Assembly: GCF_000177375.1 (NCBI RefSeq)
Contig: NZ_ADFR01000002.1
Span: 1 to 64,000, forward strand
Length of the DNA: 64,000 nt
DNA from: Bulleidia extructa W1219
GTDB lineage: Bacteria; Bacillota_I; Bacilli_A; Erysipelotrichales; Erysipelotrichaceae
Direction of reading: 5' to 3'
A model generated the notes under the pieces. The model was not told where the DNA came from. It saw nothing but the letters and a program-made list of their open reading frames with translations, and ran no database searches. This document shows positions 45,116-53,723 of the stretch, piece by piece. The translations under genes and the position numbers were made by a program. Position 1 is the stretch's first letter; each line of letters begins with the position of its first letter.

Positions 45116-46723
45116 TTATCTCCCCGGTTGAATCATCCGACTAATAAAACGATGATCTTCCACTCTTAAACAAACCCCATACTCATTTCCATATTGATGT
45201 TTAATCCGTTCATTCACATTAAATAAACCATAGCCCTGTTGACCATCCGGTGTGCAACCACTCTCTAAAATCCGGTTAATATTTTTAATGTGTGTTAAAT
45301 CTATGTCTTCAAAAGTATTTTCCACCTCTATTACAATATCTTCTTTTTCTTGATACACACGAATCATAATCGGTTCTTTTTTTTGCAATAATTTAACGCC
45401 ATGATAAATAGCATTCTCGACCAATGGCTGCAAAGTAAATTTCAAAAATGGTCTTTCCAACTCTACATGTTGTATCTCAAAACTATATTGCAGAACATCT
45501 TGATACCTTAATTTTTGAATATTTAAATAACTTTGAACATGATTCATTTCTTCTTGCAAGCTAATAATTTGCCTGTCGTTACTTAAACTAATTCTAAAAA
45601 AGACAGCTAAATCCTGAATAGCCTTTTCCACATCTTCATCCTCATGATCAAAAGCCATGGCTTGAATGGTTTCTAATGTATTATATAGGAAATGCGGTTT
45701 GATTTGAGCATACATAGCTTTATTGTTTGCATCATTACGCTCCATTTCTTTTTCTTTTACTTGTTGTAATAAAAGATAAATTTCTTCAATCATTTGGTTA
45801 TAATTTCGATTTAAATTATTGAATTCCAATATAGCTGTCTCTTCCTTGTTTTTCTCTAAGATACCGTTTTTCGTTTTAGCCATAGCTATCTCTAAACTTT
45901 GAATCGGCTTAACAAGACAATGAGCCACATGATGAGTTACCATCCTAGTCACTAATAATAAAATAACAGTTGCCAAAATGATAAAAATAACAGTCAAAAG
46001 AATCGTATTCATGTAATAACTCCGTGGAATATCCAGCACATAAGTTAAATTCAAATAAGAATACAACCTCTTTTCAATATGAATACCCGTACGATGAAAT
46101 CGGTCATTGCCTAACACCGTTTCATTTTTATTATTTTTCAAATATGCATGAAAATTCCCGGCCACATTTGCCATCAGATTTTCAATATATTCCGTTTTCA
46201 AAGCCCCACTAATATACCCTTTTACTTGATGTTTTTCATCATATATTTTAGCCAAGATCAAAATGAGTTTATTTTTATTTGATTTAGATTCAATCACATC
46301 AGAAATCACCACATCTTTTCTGCCGGATTTTAATTCCGCAAAATAAGGGCGATCCTCTACATTAAAATTCGAATGATCTGTCACATACTTTCGTCCGTCA
46401 AGAGTAATAAAACCCAAAGAGTCATATTGAATATTAGATTTATTTTTAAATTCTTCCAATTTGGCAAGTAAATGTTTATAGTTTTGACCAGATATTTCTT
46501 CCTTTTGAAATTGTGTAGCATATAAACGAATCAACTCACTATTAAATTGAAACCACAAATTAATATTGCCTACTTGAGTATTCACATGATTATTCACCAA
46601 TTGCTGCATATTAGGCAAAATATATCGATAAATAGTGAATACCGAAATCGAAGAAATGCAAAGAATTGATGCAATCAATAACAAAACGACACGATGAACA
46701 ATGACGTTATATAATCTTTTCAT
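45116..46723 (-). CDS. Histidine kinase, YesM-type with extracellular sensor domain
   Basis: A 535-aa membrane kinase. A transmembrane helix (about 13-31) is followed by a Cache-like extracellular domain (about 35-230, with DGRKYVTDHSNFN and DRPYFAELKSGRKD), a second helix (about 240-258), a HAMP-like linker, a His_kinase domain with His344 in QIKPHFLYNTLE, and an HATPase (LQPLVENAIYHG, GYGLFNVNER). The start has no ribosome site; TAAAAT ends 6 nt before the ATG. It probably senses the substrate of the reductase outside the cell. Confidence 0.9.
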   Translation of the reverse strand: MKRLYNVIVHRVVLLLIASILCISSISVFTIYRYILPNMQQLVNNHVNTQVGNINLWFQFNSELIRLYATQFQKEEISGQNYKHLLAKLEEFKNKSNIQYDSLGFITLDGRKYVTDHSNFNVEDRPYFAELKSGRKDVVISDVIESKSNKNKLILILAKIYDEKHQVKGYISGALKTEYIENLMANVAGNFHAYLKNNKNETVLGNDRFHRTGIHIEKRLYSYLNLTYVLDIPRSYYMNTILLTVIFIILATVILLLVTRMVTHHVAHCLVKPIQSLEIAMAKTKNGILEKNKEETAILEFNNLNRNYNQMIEEIYLLLQQVKEKEMERNDANNKAMYAQIKPHFLYNTLETIQAMAFDHEDEDVEKAIQDLAVFFRISLSNDRQIISLQEEMNHVQSYLNIQKLRYQDVLQYSFEIQHVELERPFLKFTLQPLVENAIYHGVKLLQKKEPIMIRVYQEKEDIVIEVENTFEDIDLTHIKNINRILESGCTPDGQQGYGLFNVNERIKHQYGNEYGVCLRVEDHRFISRMIQPGR

Positions 46724-46746
46724 ACATTTATTTTAAAGTTTATCAT

Positions 46747-46779
46747 CAAAAAACTGAAGTACAACCACATACTTCAGTT
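46747..46779 (-). terminator. Terminator after the flavin reductase gene
   Basis: 10-bp perfect stem AACTGAAGTA/TACTTCAGTT with an 8-nt loop and a TTTTTTG tail on the minus strand. It separates the reductase from the sensor. Confidence 0.9.
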
Positions 46780-46791
46780 CAAATAACCCTT

Positions 46792-48561
46792 CTATTTAGC
46801 CGCATTTTCTCCGGCAATACGTCCAAATACAACGATGTCAGTAATCGCATTACCTCCTAAACGATTCGTTCCATGAATGCCGCCAGTCACTTCCCCAGCC
46901 GCAAATAGGTGTTGAATCACTTTACCTTGTTCATTTAATACTTGTGTTTTAGAATTGATCGCTACGCCACCCATTGTATGATGTGTTGCAGGAGCTACTT
47001 TTTGAATGTAGAAAGGACCTTTCGTAATAGAACGAAGCTTACCGCCGCGCTTTTGTTCCGGATCGCTTCCCATAGCCACGTACTTATTGTAAGTTTCCAG
47101 TGTTTTCTTTAACGTAGAGACATCAATTTTTGTTTTTTCAGCTAATTCTTCAATACTGTTAGCTTCAAATAATAACCCCGACTTCTTCAAATTTTCAAAT
47201 TCATTCTTATGAATTTGTGTCATATGCCCATTACTTTCAACTTCCTGACCCCACAATAAATAAGCATATTGACCAGGTTGAGCTAAAATAGCATTCGAAA
47301 TCACATCACGACGACCCATATCATTCACAAATCGTTTTCCCTTTTGATTAACTAAAATTCCCCCATCAAAACGTGAATTGGCAACATAAGAAATGATCCC
47401 TGTTTGTGGGTTACAAGTTGGATAAACTTGAATTTGTTTCATATCCACTAAAGCAGCTCCAATGTCTTTAGCCATCTTAATTCCATCACCAGAACTTGTA
47501 GAAATACAAGTTGTTTTATATTTTTCATCATAAGTTGAATTGTATTTCTTTCGCATTTCAATATTGGATCCAAAACCGCCACTGGCCAAGACAACTGCTT
47601 TCTTAGCTATAAATTTAACTTCTTTTCCGGCATTTTCACCCATCACTCCGGTCACGACCCCTTTATCATCCACCATCAATTTCTTAGCACTGGTGTTTTT
47701 AAAAATATCAACCCCTTTATCAATGGCTAATTTTTCAAGTTTAGAAATCATCTCATAACCGGAATTACCATTCGGAATGGCAGCACGTGGAACAGAATGG
47801 CCACCAAACTGTTGCACACGATCTTGAATAAAGTTCATCTTTACATCCTTCACCAACCATTGATACGCCTCAAGAGCTCGTGAAGCTAAAGTATTCACTA
47901 ATTCCGGTTTCCCTAAATGATCGCCACCTTTTAATGTGTCCTTTTGATATAGATCAGCCGAATCTGAAATACCTTTCTTTTTCTGTAAATCCGTCCCCGG
48001 TACGTTAATTCCACCGCCAGATACCAACGTATTACCGCCAACTTGACTTGTTTTTTCTAAAACTAAAACTTTAGCCCCTTTCTCCCTTGCTTGAATGGCA
48101 GCTGTCAATCCTGCTCCTCCAGCTCCAACAATCACCACATCATATTGATATTCTTTTTCACTCAAGACTTGGTTAATGCTTTCCTTTGGCATCGATTCCA
48201 TAGCTTCTTTCGTTAAACCTGCCTCTTTTAAAGCATCCTTTAAAGCCCTTAATGTAGCCGCTGAGCTAATCGTCGCTCCGGTAGCTGTATCCACATTTAA
48301 AGTTTGTTTTTCAATCACCTTATTCTTTATTTTTTCAATAGCAAGACTTCCGATCCCTTTCGTTTCAACGTTCTTAGAAACATCAATATCTTTGATCTTA
48401 CCCTCAGCAATGGTAACCTTCACTTCTAATGGCCCATTATGACCAGTTGTGTTAGCTGTGTAGGTTCCATCTTTTAAACTTGTTTTCTTTTGTGCGCATC
48501 CCGCTACGCCCAAAGCTAACACAAAAGCCAGTGTTAAATGAAAGACACTCTTTTTCAACAT
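46792..48561 (-). CDS. Flavinylated lipoprotein reductase of the fumarate reductase/urocanate reductase type
   Basis: A 589-aa secreted flavoprotein. Signal peptide with lipobox GVAGC (Cys22). An FMN-binding domain (about 30-112) carries DTATGATIS, in which Thr97 is the ApbE-attached FMN site. The FAD-binding reductase part starts VVIVGAGGAGLTAAIQAREKG and has HHTMGGVAINSKTQ and GTNRLGGNAITDIVVFG. It should reduce an extracellular acceptor with electrons from a membrane flavin chain. The acceptor (fumarate, urocanate, other) cannot be read. I chose the ATG at 48561 after GGAGGAGAAATT. Confidence 0.88.
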   Translation of the reverse strand: MLKKSVFHLTLAFVLALGVAGCAQKKTSLKDGTYTANTTGHNGPLEVKVTIAEGKIKDIDVSKNVETKGIGSLAIEKIKNKVIEKQTLNVDTATGATISSAATLRALKDALKEAGLTKEAMESMPKESINQVLSEKEYQYDVVIVGAGGAGLTAAIQAREKGAKVLVLEKTSQVGGNTLVSGGGINVPGTDLQKKKGISDSADLYQKDTLKGGDHLGKPELVNTLASRALEAYQWLVKDVKMNFIQDRVQQFGGHSVPRAAIPNGNSGYEMISKLEKLAIDKGVDIFKNTSAKKLMVDDKGVVTGVMGENAGKEVKFIAKKAVVLASGGFGSNIEMRKKYNSTYDEKYKTTCISTSSGDGIKMAKDIGAALVDMKQIQVYPTCNPQTGIISYVANSRFDGGILVNQKGKRFVNDMGRRDVISNAILAQPGQYAYLLWGQEVESNGHMTQIHKNEFENLKKSGLLFEANSIEELAEKTKIDVSTLKKTLETYNKYVAMGSDPEQKRGGKLRSITKGPFYIQKVAPATHHTMGGVAINSKTQVLNEQGKVIQHLFAAGEVTGGIHGTNRLGGNAITDIVVFGRIAGENAAK

Positions 48562-48595
48562 AATTTCTCCTCCCATGTTTACTACCTTTGATTCA

Positions 48596-48601
48596 ATTAT
48601 A
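48596..48601 (-). promoter_or_regulatory. -10 of the reductase promoter
   Basis: Perfect TATAAT about 35 nt before the ATG, with no acceptable -35. Two upstream repeats fit activator binding there. Confidence 0.65.
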
Positions 48602-48621
48602 AAAAATACAATGTTTCAGGT

Positions 48622-48649
48622 ATTTATAATATCTTGATAAAATTTATAA
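48622..48649 (-). promoter_or_regulatory. Candidate AraC-type operator: two TTATAAAT direct repeats
   Basis: The 8-mer TTATAAAT (plus strand ATTTATAA) occurs at 48622-48629 and 48642-48649, exactly 20 bp apart, i.e. two helical turns. The near one overlaps the expected -35 position. This is the usual layout for a YesN/AraC-type activator. Confidence 0.55.
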
Positions 48650-48656
48650 ATTTCCA

Positions 48657-48688
48657 CAAAAAAACCTAAATCCTCAAGACTTAGGTTT
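48657..48688 (-). terminator. Terminator of the flavodoxin-like gene
   Basis: AAACCTAA/TTAGGTTT (48662-48688) with an 11-nt loop and T-run. The flavodoxin stop is at the base of the stem. Confidence 0.85.
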
Positions 48689-49112
48689 AATCTAACTTTT
48701 CACTTAGTACTTTCGCAAAACGCATGGCATCACTGACATCTTCTAATGTTGGACAATCCGGATGAAAATATAAAAAACGATCATGACAATAAAAGTGACG
48801 TGTAACTACTTCAATATGTTGCTTCTCCAGTAATTCCTTCAACTCAGAATAAGCCCTTTCCATAAAAGCGGAAGTGGAAAAAATAACCACTTTCTTAACT
48901 TGCTCAGGACGAAGCGTTTTCACAAACTCTTTGACACTAGGATCTAATCCAAACCAATAAACAGAAGCTCCTAGGAATAAAATATCGGCTTTCGAAACAG
49001 GGTGTGTCACATCCAAAGCCTCTACATGAATTTGTTTTGCCATCGCTTCAGCTAATTTTTTAATACTTCCTGTTTTACTAAAATAACGAATCGCCAAGTT
49101 TTTTTGATTCAT
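48687..49112 (-). CDS. Flavodoxin-like protein
   Basis: A 141-aa flavodoxin-fold protein. The phosphate-binding loop is YFSKTGSIKKLAEAMA; ADILFLGASVYWFGLDP and FSTSAFMER match later strands. It may serve as a one-electron FMN carrier. It has a TATAAT about 25 nt upstream (49136-49141) and its own terminator. It is next to the reductase, but its substrate link is inference. Confidence 0.82.
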   Translation of the reverse strand: MNQKNLAIRYFSKTGSIKKLAEAMAKQIHVEALDVTHPVSKADILFLGASVYWFGLDPSVKEFVKTLRPEQVKKVVIFSTSAFMERAYSELKELLEKQHIEVVTRHFYCHDRFLYFHPDCPTLEDVSDAMRFAKVLSEKLD

Positions 49113-49135
49113 GCTTATTTCCTCTTACCCTGTCT

Positions 49136-49141
49136 ATTATA
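49136..49141 (-). promoter_or_regulatory. -10 of the flavodoxin-like gene
   Basis: Perfect TATAAT on the minus strand, followed by AAGAGGAAAT as the ribosome site. Confidence 0.6.
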
Positions 49142-49172
49142 AACTCCCTTTTCATTTTAGGAAGAACTATTT

Positions 49173-50441
49173 TTAAATTCCCCAAATAAACCAAGTGAAT
49201 AAACCACCACCAATAACAGCTACTAAAGTAAACGGAACTCCTATTTTCATAAAGTCTTTTGTACTCACTTCAAATCCCGCTCGATTTAAAATACCCATAC
49301 CCGTAATGTTCGCTGATGCTCCAACAGGCGTTAAATTTCCCCCTAAAGTAGCTCCAATCAACAAACCAAAATAAAGAACTGTTGGATCAATACCCATATT
49401 CATAGCAATTCCACGAACCACCGGCAACATCGTTGCTACGTAGGGAATATTATCTACAAAAGCTGAAATTGCCACTGAAACAGTCAAAATCAAGACATAC
49501 ATCAAAAGAGCCGAACGCCCACCGACTTTTACAAAAAAATCTGCTATCGCTGCGATCACCCCGGCCTCCGTAATACCTTGAACCACAATAAACAAGCCAA
49601 TCAATAACCATAAAGTCTTTAAATCAACCGCCTTAATGATAGACATGACATTTTCTTTCTTCTTACGAATCAAAACTTCATACAATAAACCTATAAAGGC
49701 AAACGCCAAACAAATATAGCCATTTGTTAATTCCGGTTTATGTTCAAATTGGGAGGCAAAAATCAAAGAACCAATGACCGCTAATAGTAAAATGGTAGGA
49801 ATAAAATTGGTCACTTTTGTTGCCACTTGAGCTGAAATCTTTTTACTTTCTTTTCGAAACAGTATCAATAAAACAGGAATGGTTAATAAAGCACCAATTT
49901 CTGTCGCAAAAGCAATGGATGGTTTTCCTTGATAAATGAAAAAATCATTAAAACTCATATGGGCATAACCACCTAATAGAATAGAAGTTGTATCTCCTAC
50001 TAAAGTGGCTGCTCCTTGCAAATTTGAAGAAACTGAAATAGAAATAATAATCGGTACCGGATTGATATGCAATTTTTTAGAAACAGATAAACCAATTGGA
50101 GCCAGCATTAATAATGTCGCCACATTATCCACAAAAGCACTGACAACACCCGAAAACAAACTCAAAACAATGACTGCCCACTTCACATTCGGAGTGATTT
50201 GAAGAAGCTTTTCTGCTATCAACATCGGCATTTGTGACTGAATAAATAATTCCACCACCATCATCGTACCGGCCAACATTAAAATAACATTCCAATTGAT
50301 TGCTCCAAACACATGACCTATCGGCAAAATTCCCAATAAAACAAATAATGACGATGCTCCTAAAGCAATGTAAGGACGATAGTTTGGTAAAGATAAAAGT
50401 AAAACATACATGATGATGAAAATTCCTAAAGCTAGTACCAT
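49173..50441 (-). CDS. SLC13/ArsB-NhaD-type anion or ion transporter
   Basis: A 422-aa polytopic membrane protein with about 10-12 helices and two inverted halves: SAFVDNVATLLMLAPIGL and SAFVDNIPYVATMLPV are the paired SNNAT-like helix hairpins of the ion transporter superfamily. Substrate could be an organic acid such as that used by the reductase or its product, arsenite, or Na+/H+. It is not obviously CitM or ArsB specific. Adjacent to the flavin module but with its own start; GAGGGA ribosome site. Confidence 0.82.
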   Translation of the reverse strand: MVLALGIFIIMYVLLLSLPNYRPYIALGASSLFVLLGILPIGHVFGAINWNVILMLAGTMMVVELFIQSQMPMLIAEKLLQITPNVKWAVIVLSLFSGVVSAFVDNVATLLMLAPIGLSVSKKLHINPVPIIISISVSSNLQGAATLVGDTTSILLGGYAHMSFNDFFIYQGKPSIAFATEIGALLTIPVLLILFRKESKKISAQVATKVTNFIPTILLLAVIGSLIFASQFEHKPELTNGYICLAFAFIGLLYEVLIRKKKENVMSIIKAVDLKTLWLLIGLFIVVQGITEAGVIAAIADFFVKVGGRSALLMYVLILTVSVAISAFVDNIPYVATMLPVVRGIAMNMGIDPTVLYFGLLIGATLGGNLTPVGASANITGMGILNRAGFEVSTKDFMKIGVPFTLVAVIGGGLFTWFIWGI

Positions 50442-50479
50442 AAAAATCCCTCAATATTTTATTACTTTAACACTTCCAG

Positions 50480-50485
50480 TATAAT
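50480..50485 (+). promoter_or_regulatory. -10 of the methyltransferase-like gene (leaderless)
   Basis: Perfect TATAAT ending 7 nt before the ATG at 50493; no ribosome site fits between. Confidence 0.6.
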
Positions 50486-50492
50486 ATTAGCA

Positions 50493-51512
50493 ATGAATAT
50501 TCTTCCATCCAAAAAATTAGACGCTTTTTTCAATCGTTGTCTTGACCATATCCAACAAGATCATAAAGCTGATTTTTTAGCGTATCATGTGACCAAAGCT
50601 AATGAAAGAAAAGTCCAAAAATTATTAAATGAAGCGAATTTTGCGGAATTCCAAGGTCCTAAGAAACAATGGCCATCTCTTTTTCTATCTACAAAAGAGT
50701 GGGAAAACAATTCTTATCATCAACAAGTCCATTTAGACTATGTCAAGGATGATCACTTTTCATTTAAGAAAGAAAAAACCGCCGGTTTTGAATTATTTAA
50801 TAGTGATGAAATTCAAAAAGACCCTCATCGTGAATTAAATGATTGGATGAAATTAAGGGCGATGGATCAACATTTTGAAACCCTATATCTTTACCAAGAT
50901 GATAAAGATTGGATGGTGGATGCACCAAGTGAGTACAACACCAATTATCACCCTTCCCAAAAAGCTCATGGAAAAGTGCTTACCTTTGGGTTAGGGATTG
51001 GATATTTCTTGTGGTTTGTTTTGGATAATCCAACCGTTGAAGAAGTAACGGTTATCGAAAAAAATGAAGCGGTTCTTTCCATGTTCCAGCGTTTTATTTA
51101 TCCTCAATTTCCACAAAAGAAAAAAGTCCATTTCCTTCTAGGAAATGCTTTTGACTACTTCCAAGAAAGTTACTTAAAGAACTTTGATTATGTTTATACC
51201 GATATTTGGAAGTCTACCAACGATGGTCTATTCCTAATTGAAAAACTATTAGAACAAATGGATCTTCCCTTAGAAAAAGGTGATTTTTGGATCGAGGAAA
51301 GCTGTTATGAAATGATGTGGACACTTAGCTTTTGGTATTTCTATTCCCTATACACCGGGGATCCTTTTCAGGTGAACGAAAAATATCAAGGTCTCTATAA
51401 AAAAATCCAATTGTATTACAATCAGATCAACGAAACATTAGATGAAGAAAAAATTAAATTCTATATATATGACACACAAACCATTCGTCATATTTTACAC
51501 CAACAACGGTAA
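50493..51512 (+). CDS. Rossmann-fold protein resembling spermidine synthase/SAM methyltransferase
   Basis: A 339-aa protein with a class I methyltransferase-like motif: KVLTFGLGIGYFLWFVLD followed by VEEVTVIEKNEAVL (acidic binder of the adenosyl ribose). The N-terminal ~150 aa is a distinct domain I do not recognise. Enzyme class and substrate unknown. Its end overlaps the mgtE stop by 18 bp (convergent). Confidence 0.75.
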   Translation: MNILPSKKLDAFFNRCLDHIQQDHKADFLAYHVTKANERKVQKLLNEANFAEFQGPKKQWPSLFLSTKEWENNSYHQQVHLDYVKDDHFSFKKEKTAGFELFNSDEIQKDPHRELNDWMKLRAMDQHFETLYLYQDDKDWMVDAPSEYNTNYHPSQKAHGKVLTFGLGIGYFLWFVLDNPTVEEVTVIEKNEAVLSMFQRFIYPQFPQKKKVHFLLGNAFDYFQESYLKNFDYVYTDIWKSTNDGLFLIEKLLEQMDLPLEKGDFWIEESCYEMMWTLSFWYFYSLYTGDPFQVNEKYQGLYKKIQLYYNQINETLDEEKIKFYIYDTQTIRHILHQQR

Positions 51513-52850
51513 AAATAATTTAGCTAGAGAAAGAAAAATAAAGAAACCCAAGACATCCGTAGCAGTCGTTAGAAAGATACTGGAAGCAACAGCCGGATCG
51601 GCTCCCAGTTTTTTTAATAGAACAGGAACCGCAAAACCAAAGATGCCGCCGACAATCAAATTACCAATCATTGCAATAAAAACAATCACTGCCAAATAGA
51701 AGTTATGATAGATGATCCATACCGCTATTCCCGTTACTAAACCATTCACTGCTCCATTGATGATCCCTAACAAAATTTCCTTATTAAAGGAATAAAAATG
51801 CTTTTTAAAATGGATCTCTTCTGTCGCAATAGCACGTACCATAATGGATTGAGTCTGACTTCCGGAGTTTCCTCCCATTCCCGTCACAATAGTCATAATA
51901 GAACTCAAAGCAACTACCTGTGCAATGGTACTTTCAAACATCTTAACAGTCATAGAAGCTAAAAAAGCGGTGGCTAAATTGATTAATAACCACGGTAATC
52001 GAAGACGTACAGATTCCCATAAAGTTGTATCCAGGCTTTCTTCCTTTGATACACCTCCTAATTCCAAAATATCTTCGTTATACTCTTGAATCATAACATC
52101 AATGACATCATCTACAGTAATAATACCCAGAATGACATTGTGTTTATTGACTACAGGAATCGCATTTAAATCGTATTTTGACACCAAGTGAGCCACTTCT
52201 TCTTGATCCATTTCAGGATGAACAGAAATCACGTTTTCTTTTGCAAAACTGGAAATTAAAGTTCCTTTAGGAGAAGTTAAAAAATGGCGTAAATCAGCCG
52301 TACCGATCAATTGGCCTCGTGCATTAACCACATAAATAGTTTCAATCACTTCGGTTTTTGGGGCAATTTCACGAATTTTATTTAGACCTTCCGATACTAA
52401 TAAGTCACTTCTCAAAGCAATATATGCAGTGGTCATGATACCACCGGCTGAATCTTCCGGGTACTCTAATAAACGCGAGATAATATTACGATCACCCTTG
52501 CGCATCTTATTAATCAATAGCTTACGCTTCCCAATTGGCATTTCACCAATCAAGTCAACAATGTCATCTTTCTGCATGTAACTTAAAACATCAATCACGT
52601 CATCCATAGGAATATTATCAATGATACGCATGCCTAAATCTTCATTAGCTTGTTCCAAAATAAGAGCAATATCTTGTACGCTTAAAATAGAAAGAAGCTT
52701 CCAAATTTCTTCATCTTCTAACTCTTCTGCACATTGAGCAATGTCCACTGCATTGACTTCTCGAATATACTCCGAAAGTGAGGAGGCTTCAGAATGATCT
52801 ATCATTTTTCTAAGTTGATTAACACTCATTTTTTCCATAAATTCATCCAT
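51495..52850 (-). CDS. mgtE: Magnesium transporter MgtE
   Basis: A 451-aa Mg2+ channel: N-terminal superhelical domain, two CBS domains (about 135-255, TADLRHFLTSP, ITVDDVIDVMIQEYNEDI), and five membrane helices with GNSGSQTQSI. The CBS/N domains sense Mg2+ and close the pore. I chose the ATG at 52850; AAGGAGGT lies 7 nt upstream and an ATG at 52868 would code that site. No Mg riboswitch is seen upstream. Confidence 0.95.
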   Translation of the reverse strand: MDEFMEKMSVNQLRKMIDHSEASSLSEYIREVNAVDIAQCAEELEDEEIWKLLSILSVQDIALILEQANEDLGMRIIDNIPMDDVIDVLSYMQKDDIVDLIGEMPIGKRKLLINKMRKGDRNIISRLLEYPEDSAGGIMTTAYIALRSDLLVSEGLNKIREIAPKTEVIETIYVVNARGQLIGTADLRHFLTSPKGTLISSFAKENVISVHPEMDQEEVAHLVSKYDLNAIPVVNKHNVILGIITVDDVIDVMIQEYNEDILELGGVSKEESLDTTLWESVRLRLPWLLINLATAFLASMTVKMFESTIAQVVALSSIMTIVTGMGGNSGSQTQSIMVRAIATEEIHFKKHFYSFNKEILLGIINGAVNGLVTGIAVWIIYHNFYLAVIVFIAMIGNLIVGGIFGFAVPVLLKKLGADPAVASSIFLTTATDVLGFFIFLSLAKLFLPLLV

Positions 52851-52876
52851 CTTATCTACCTCCTTCATACCATCTT

Positions 52877-52885
52877 ATTATATCA
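52877..52885 (-). promoter_or_regulatory. Extended -10 promoter of mgtE
   Basis: TGATATAAT on the minus strand, 26 nt before the ATG, same nonamer as pgsA. Confidence 0.7.
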
Positions 52886-52906
52886 ATCCAAACCTTTTTC
52901 GGCATT

Positions 52907-52935
52907 AAAAAAAGTCAGTTTTCATCCTGACTTTT
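52907..52935 (-). terminator. Terminator of the tRNA transcript
   Basis: AAAAGTCAG/CTGACTTTT perfect 9-bp stem (52910-52935) with an 8-nt loop and T-run, just 5' of mgtE, on the minus strand. Confidence 0.9.
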
Positions 52936-52939
52936 TCAA

Positions 52940-53022
52940 TGGGGAAGATGGGACTCGAACCCACACATTGTCTCCAATACAGGATTTTAAGTCCTGTGCG
53001 TCTACCATTCCGCCACTTCCCC
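52940..53022 (-). tRNA. tRNA-Leu (anticodon TAA)
   Basis: 83 nt with acceptor GGGGAAG/CTTCCCC, D-arm, anticodon loop CTTAAAA (TAA), a long variable arm typical of Leu, and TTCGAGTCC T-loop. The 3' CCA is not encoded. Cotranscribed with tRNA-Cys. Confidence 0.95.
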
Positions 53023-53027
53023 ATAAG

Positions 53028-53098
53028 AGGTTCCTGCCGGAGTCGGACCGGCGCTCGCTGAGTTGCAGTCAGCTGCCTTACCACTTGGCTAAGGAACC
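53028..53098 (-). tRNA. tRNA-Cys (anticodon GCA)
   Basis: 71 nt with acceptor GGTTCC/GGAACC, anticodon stem-loop GCTGA-CTGCAAC-TCAGC (GCA), and T-arm. Discriminator is T (U), as in most Cys tRNAs. First gene of a two-tRNA unit. Confidence 0.95.
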
Positions 53099-53121
53099 GT
53101 TACTTATTAAGTTGCTTTAAT

Positions 53122-53150
53122 ATAGTACCGAATATTTCTTTTCTTTGCAA
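53122..53150 (-). promoter_or_regulatory. Promoter of the tRNA-Cys/Leu unit
   Basis: TTGCAA, 17-bp spacer, TACTAT on the minus strand, about 20 nt before the tRNA-Cys. Confidence 0.7.
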
Positions 53151-53189
53151 GGGTTAAATTCAAAAAATTAACCTTCCAAAATCCAATTT

Positions 53190-53230
53190 AAAAGAATAGC
53201 CATTTCAACCAAGAAATCTGCTATCCTTTT
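53190..53230 (-). terminator. Terminator of the shikimate operon
   Basis: Long hairpin with two or three small bulges (AAAAG-ATAGC-ATTTC against GAAAT-GCTAT-CTTTT) about 65 bp after the aroQ stop, followed by a T-rich run on the minus strand. Confidence 0.65.
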
Positions 53231-53294
53231 GATCTATAACATATCCCAATCCATGCCATATTTTTCCATTCATACTACCATTAAAATCTCAATT

Positions 53295-53723
53295 TCACTT
53301 AGAAACCAATTTTTCAATCGCCAACTGATAACCATGAAATCCCTTCCCTTGAATCTGATCTAAACAGTAGGGTTTTATATAAGAAACTCTTCTGAAATCT
53401 TCCCTATCCTCTATCTTTGAAAGATGGACCTCTATCACAGGAATCGGATGAATTGCCTTAATCGCATCTCCTAAAGCAATAGAAGTATGTGTATAACCGG
53501 CCGGATTAAAAACAATTCCATCTACCTTTTTTAAATAAGCCTCTTGAATCCAGTCAATCAATTGTCCCTCATGATTCGATTGGAAAAATTCCAAATGAAT
53601 CTCTGGATTAGTTTTTAACAATTGATTTTCTAAATCTTTCAGACTTTGATTACCATAAATTTCTTTTTCTCGGATACCTAACATATTTAAGTTAGGTCCG
53701 TTGATGACCCAAATCGTTTTCAT
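53295..53723 (-). CDS. aroQ: 3-Dehydroquinate dehydratase, type II
   Basis: A 142-aa dodecameric dehydratase: INGPNLNMLGIREKEIYG with catalytic Tyr, FQSNHEGQLIDWI, FNPAGYTHTSIAL and EVHLSKIEDREDFRR. Third step of the shikimate path. Last gene of the operon (ATGA overlap with aroA). Confidence 0.95.
   Translation of the reverse strand: MKTIWVINGPNLNMLGIREKEIYGNQSLKDLENQLLKTNPEIHLEFFQSNHEGQLIDWIQEAYLKKVDGIVFNPAGYTHTSIALGDAIKAIHPIPVIEVHLSKIEDREDFRRVSYIKPYCLDQIQGKGFHGYQLAIEKLVSK

Noticed and set aside
52851-52906. Mg2+ riboswitch (M-box) before mgtE
   Set aside because: The extended -10 lies 26 nt from the ATG, leaving no room for a riboswitch.
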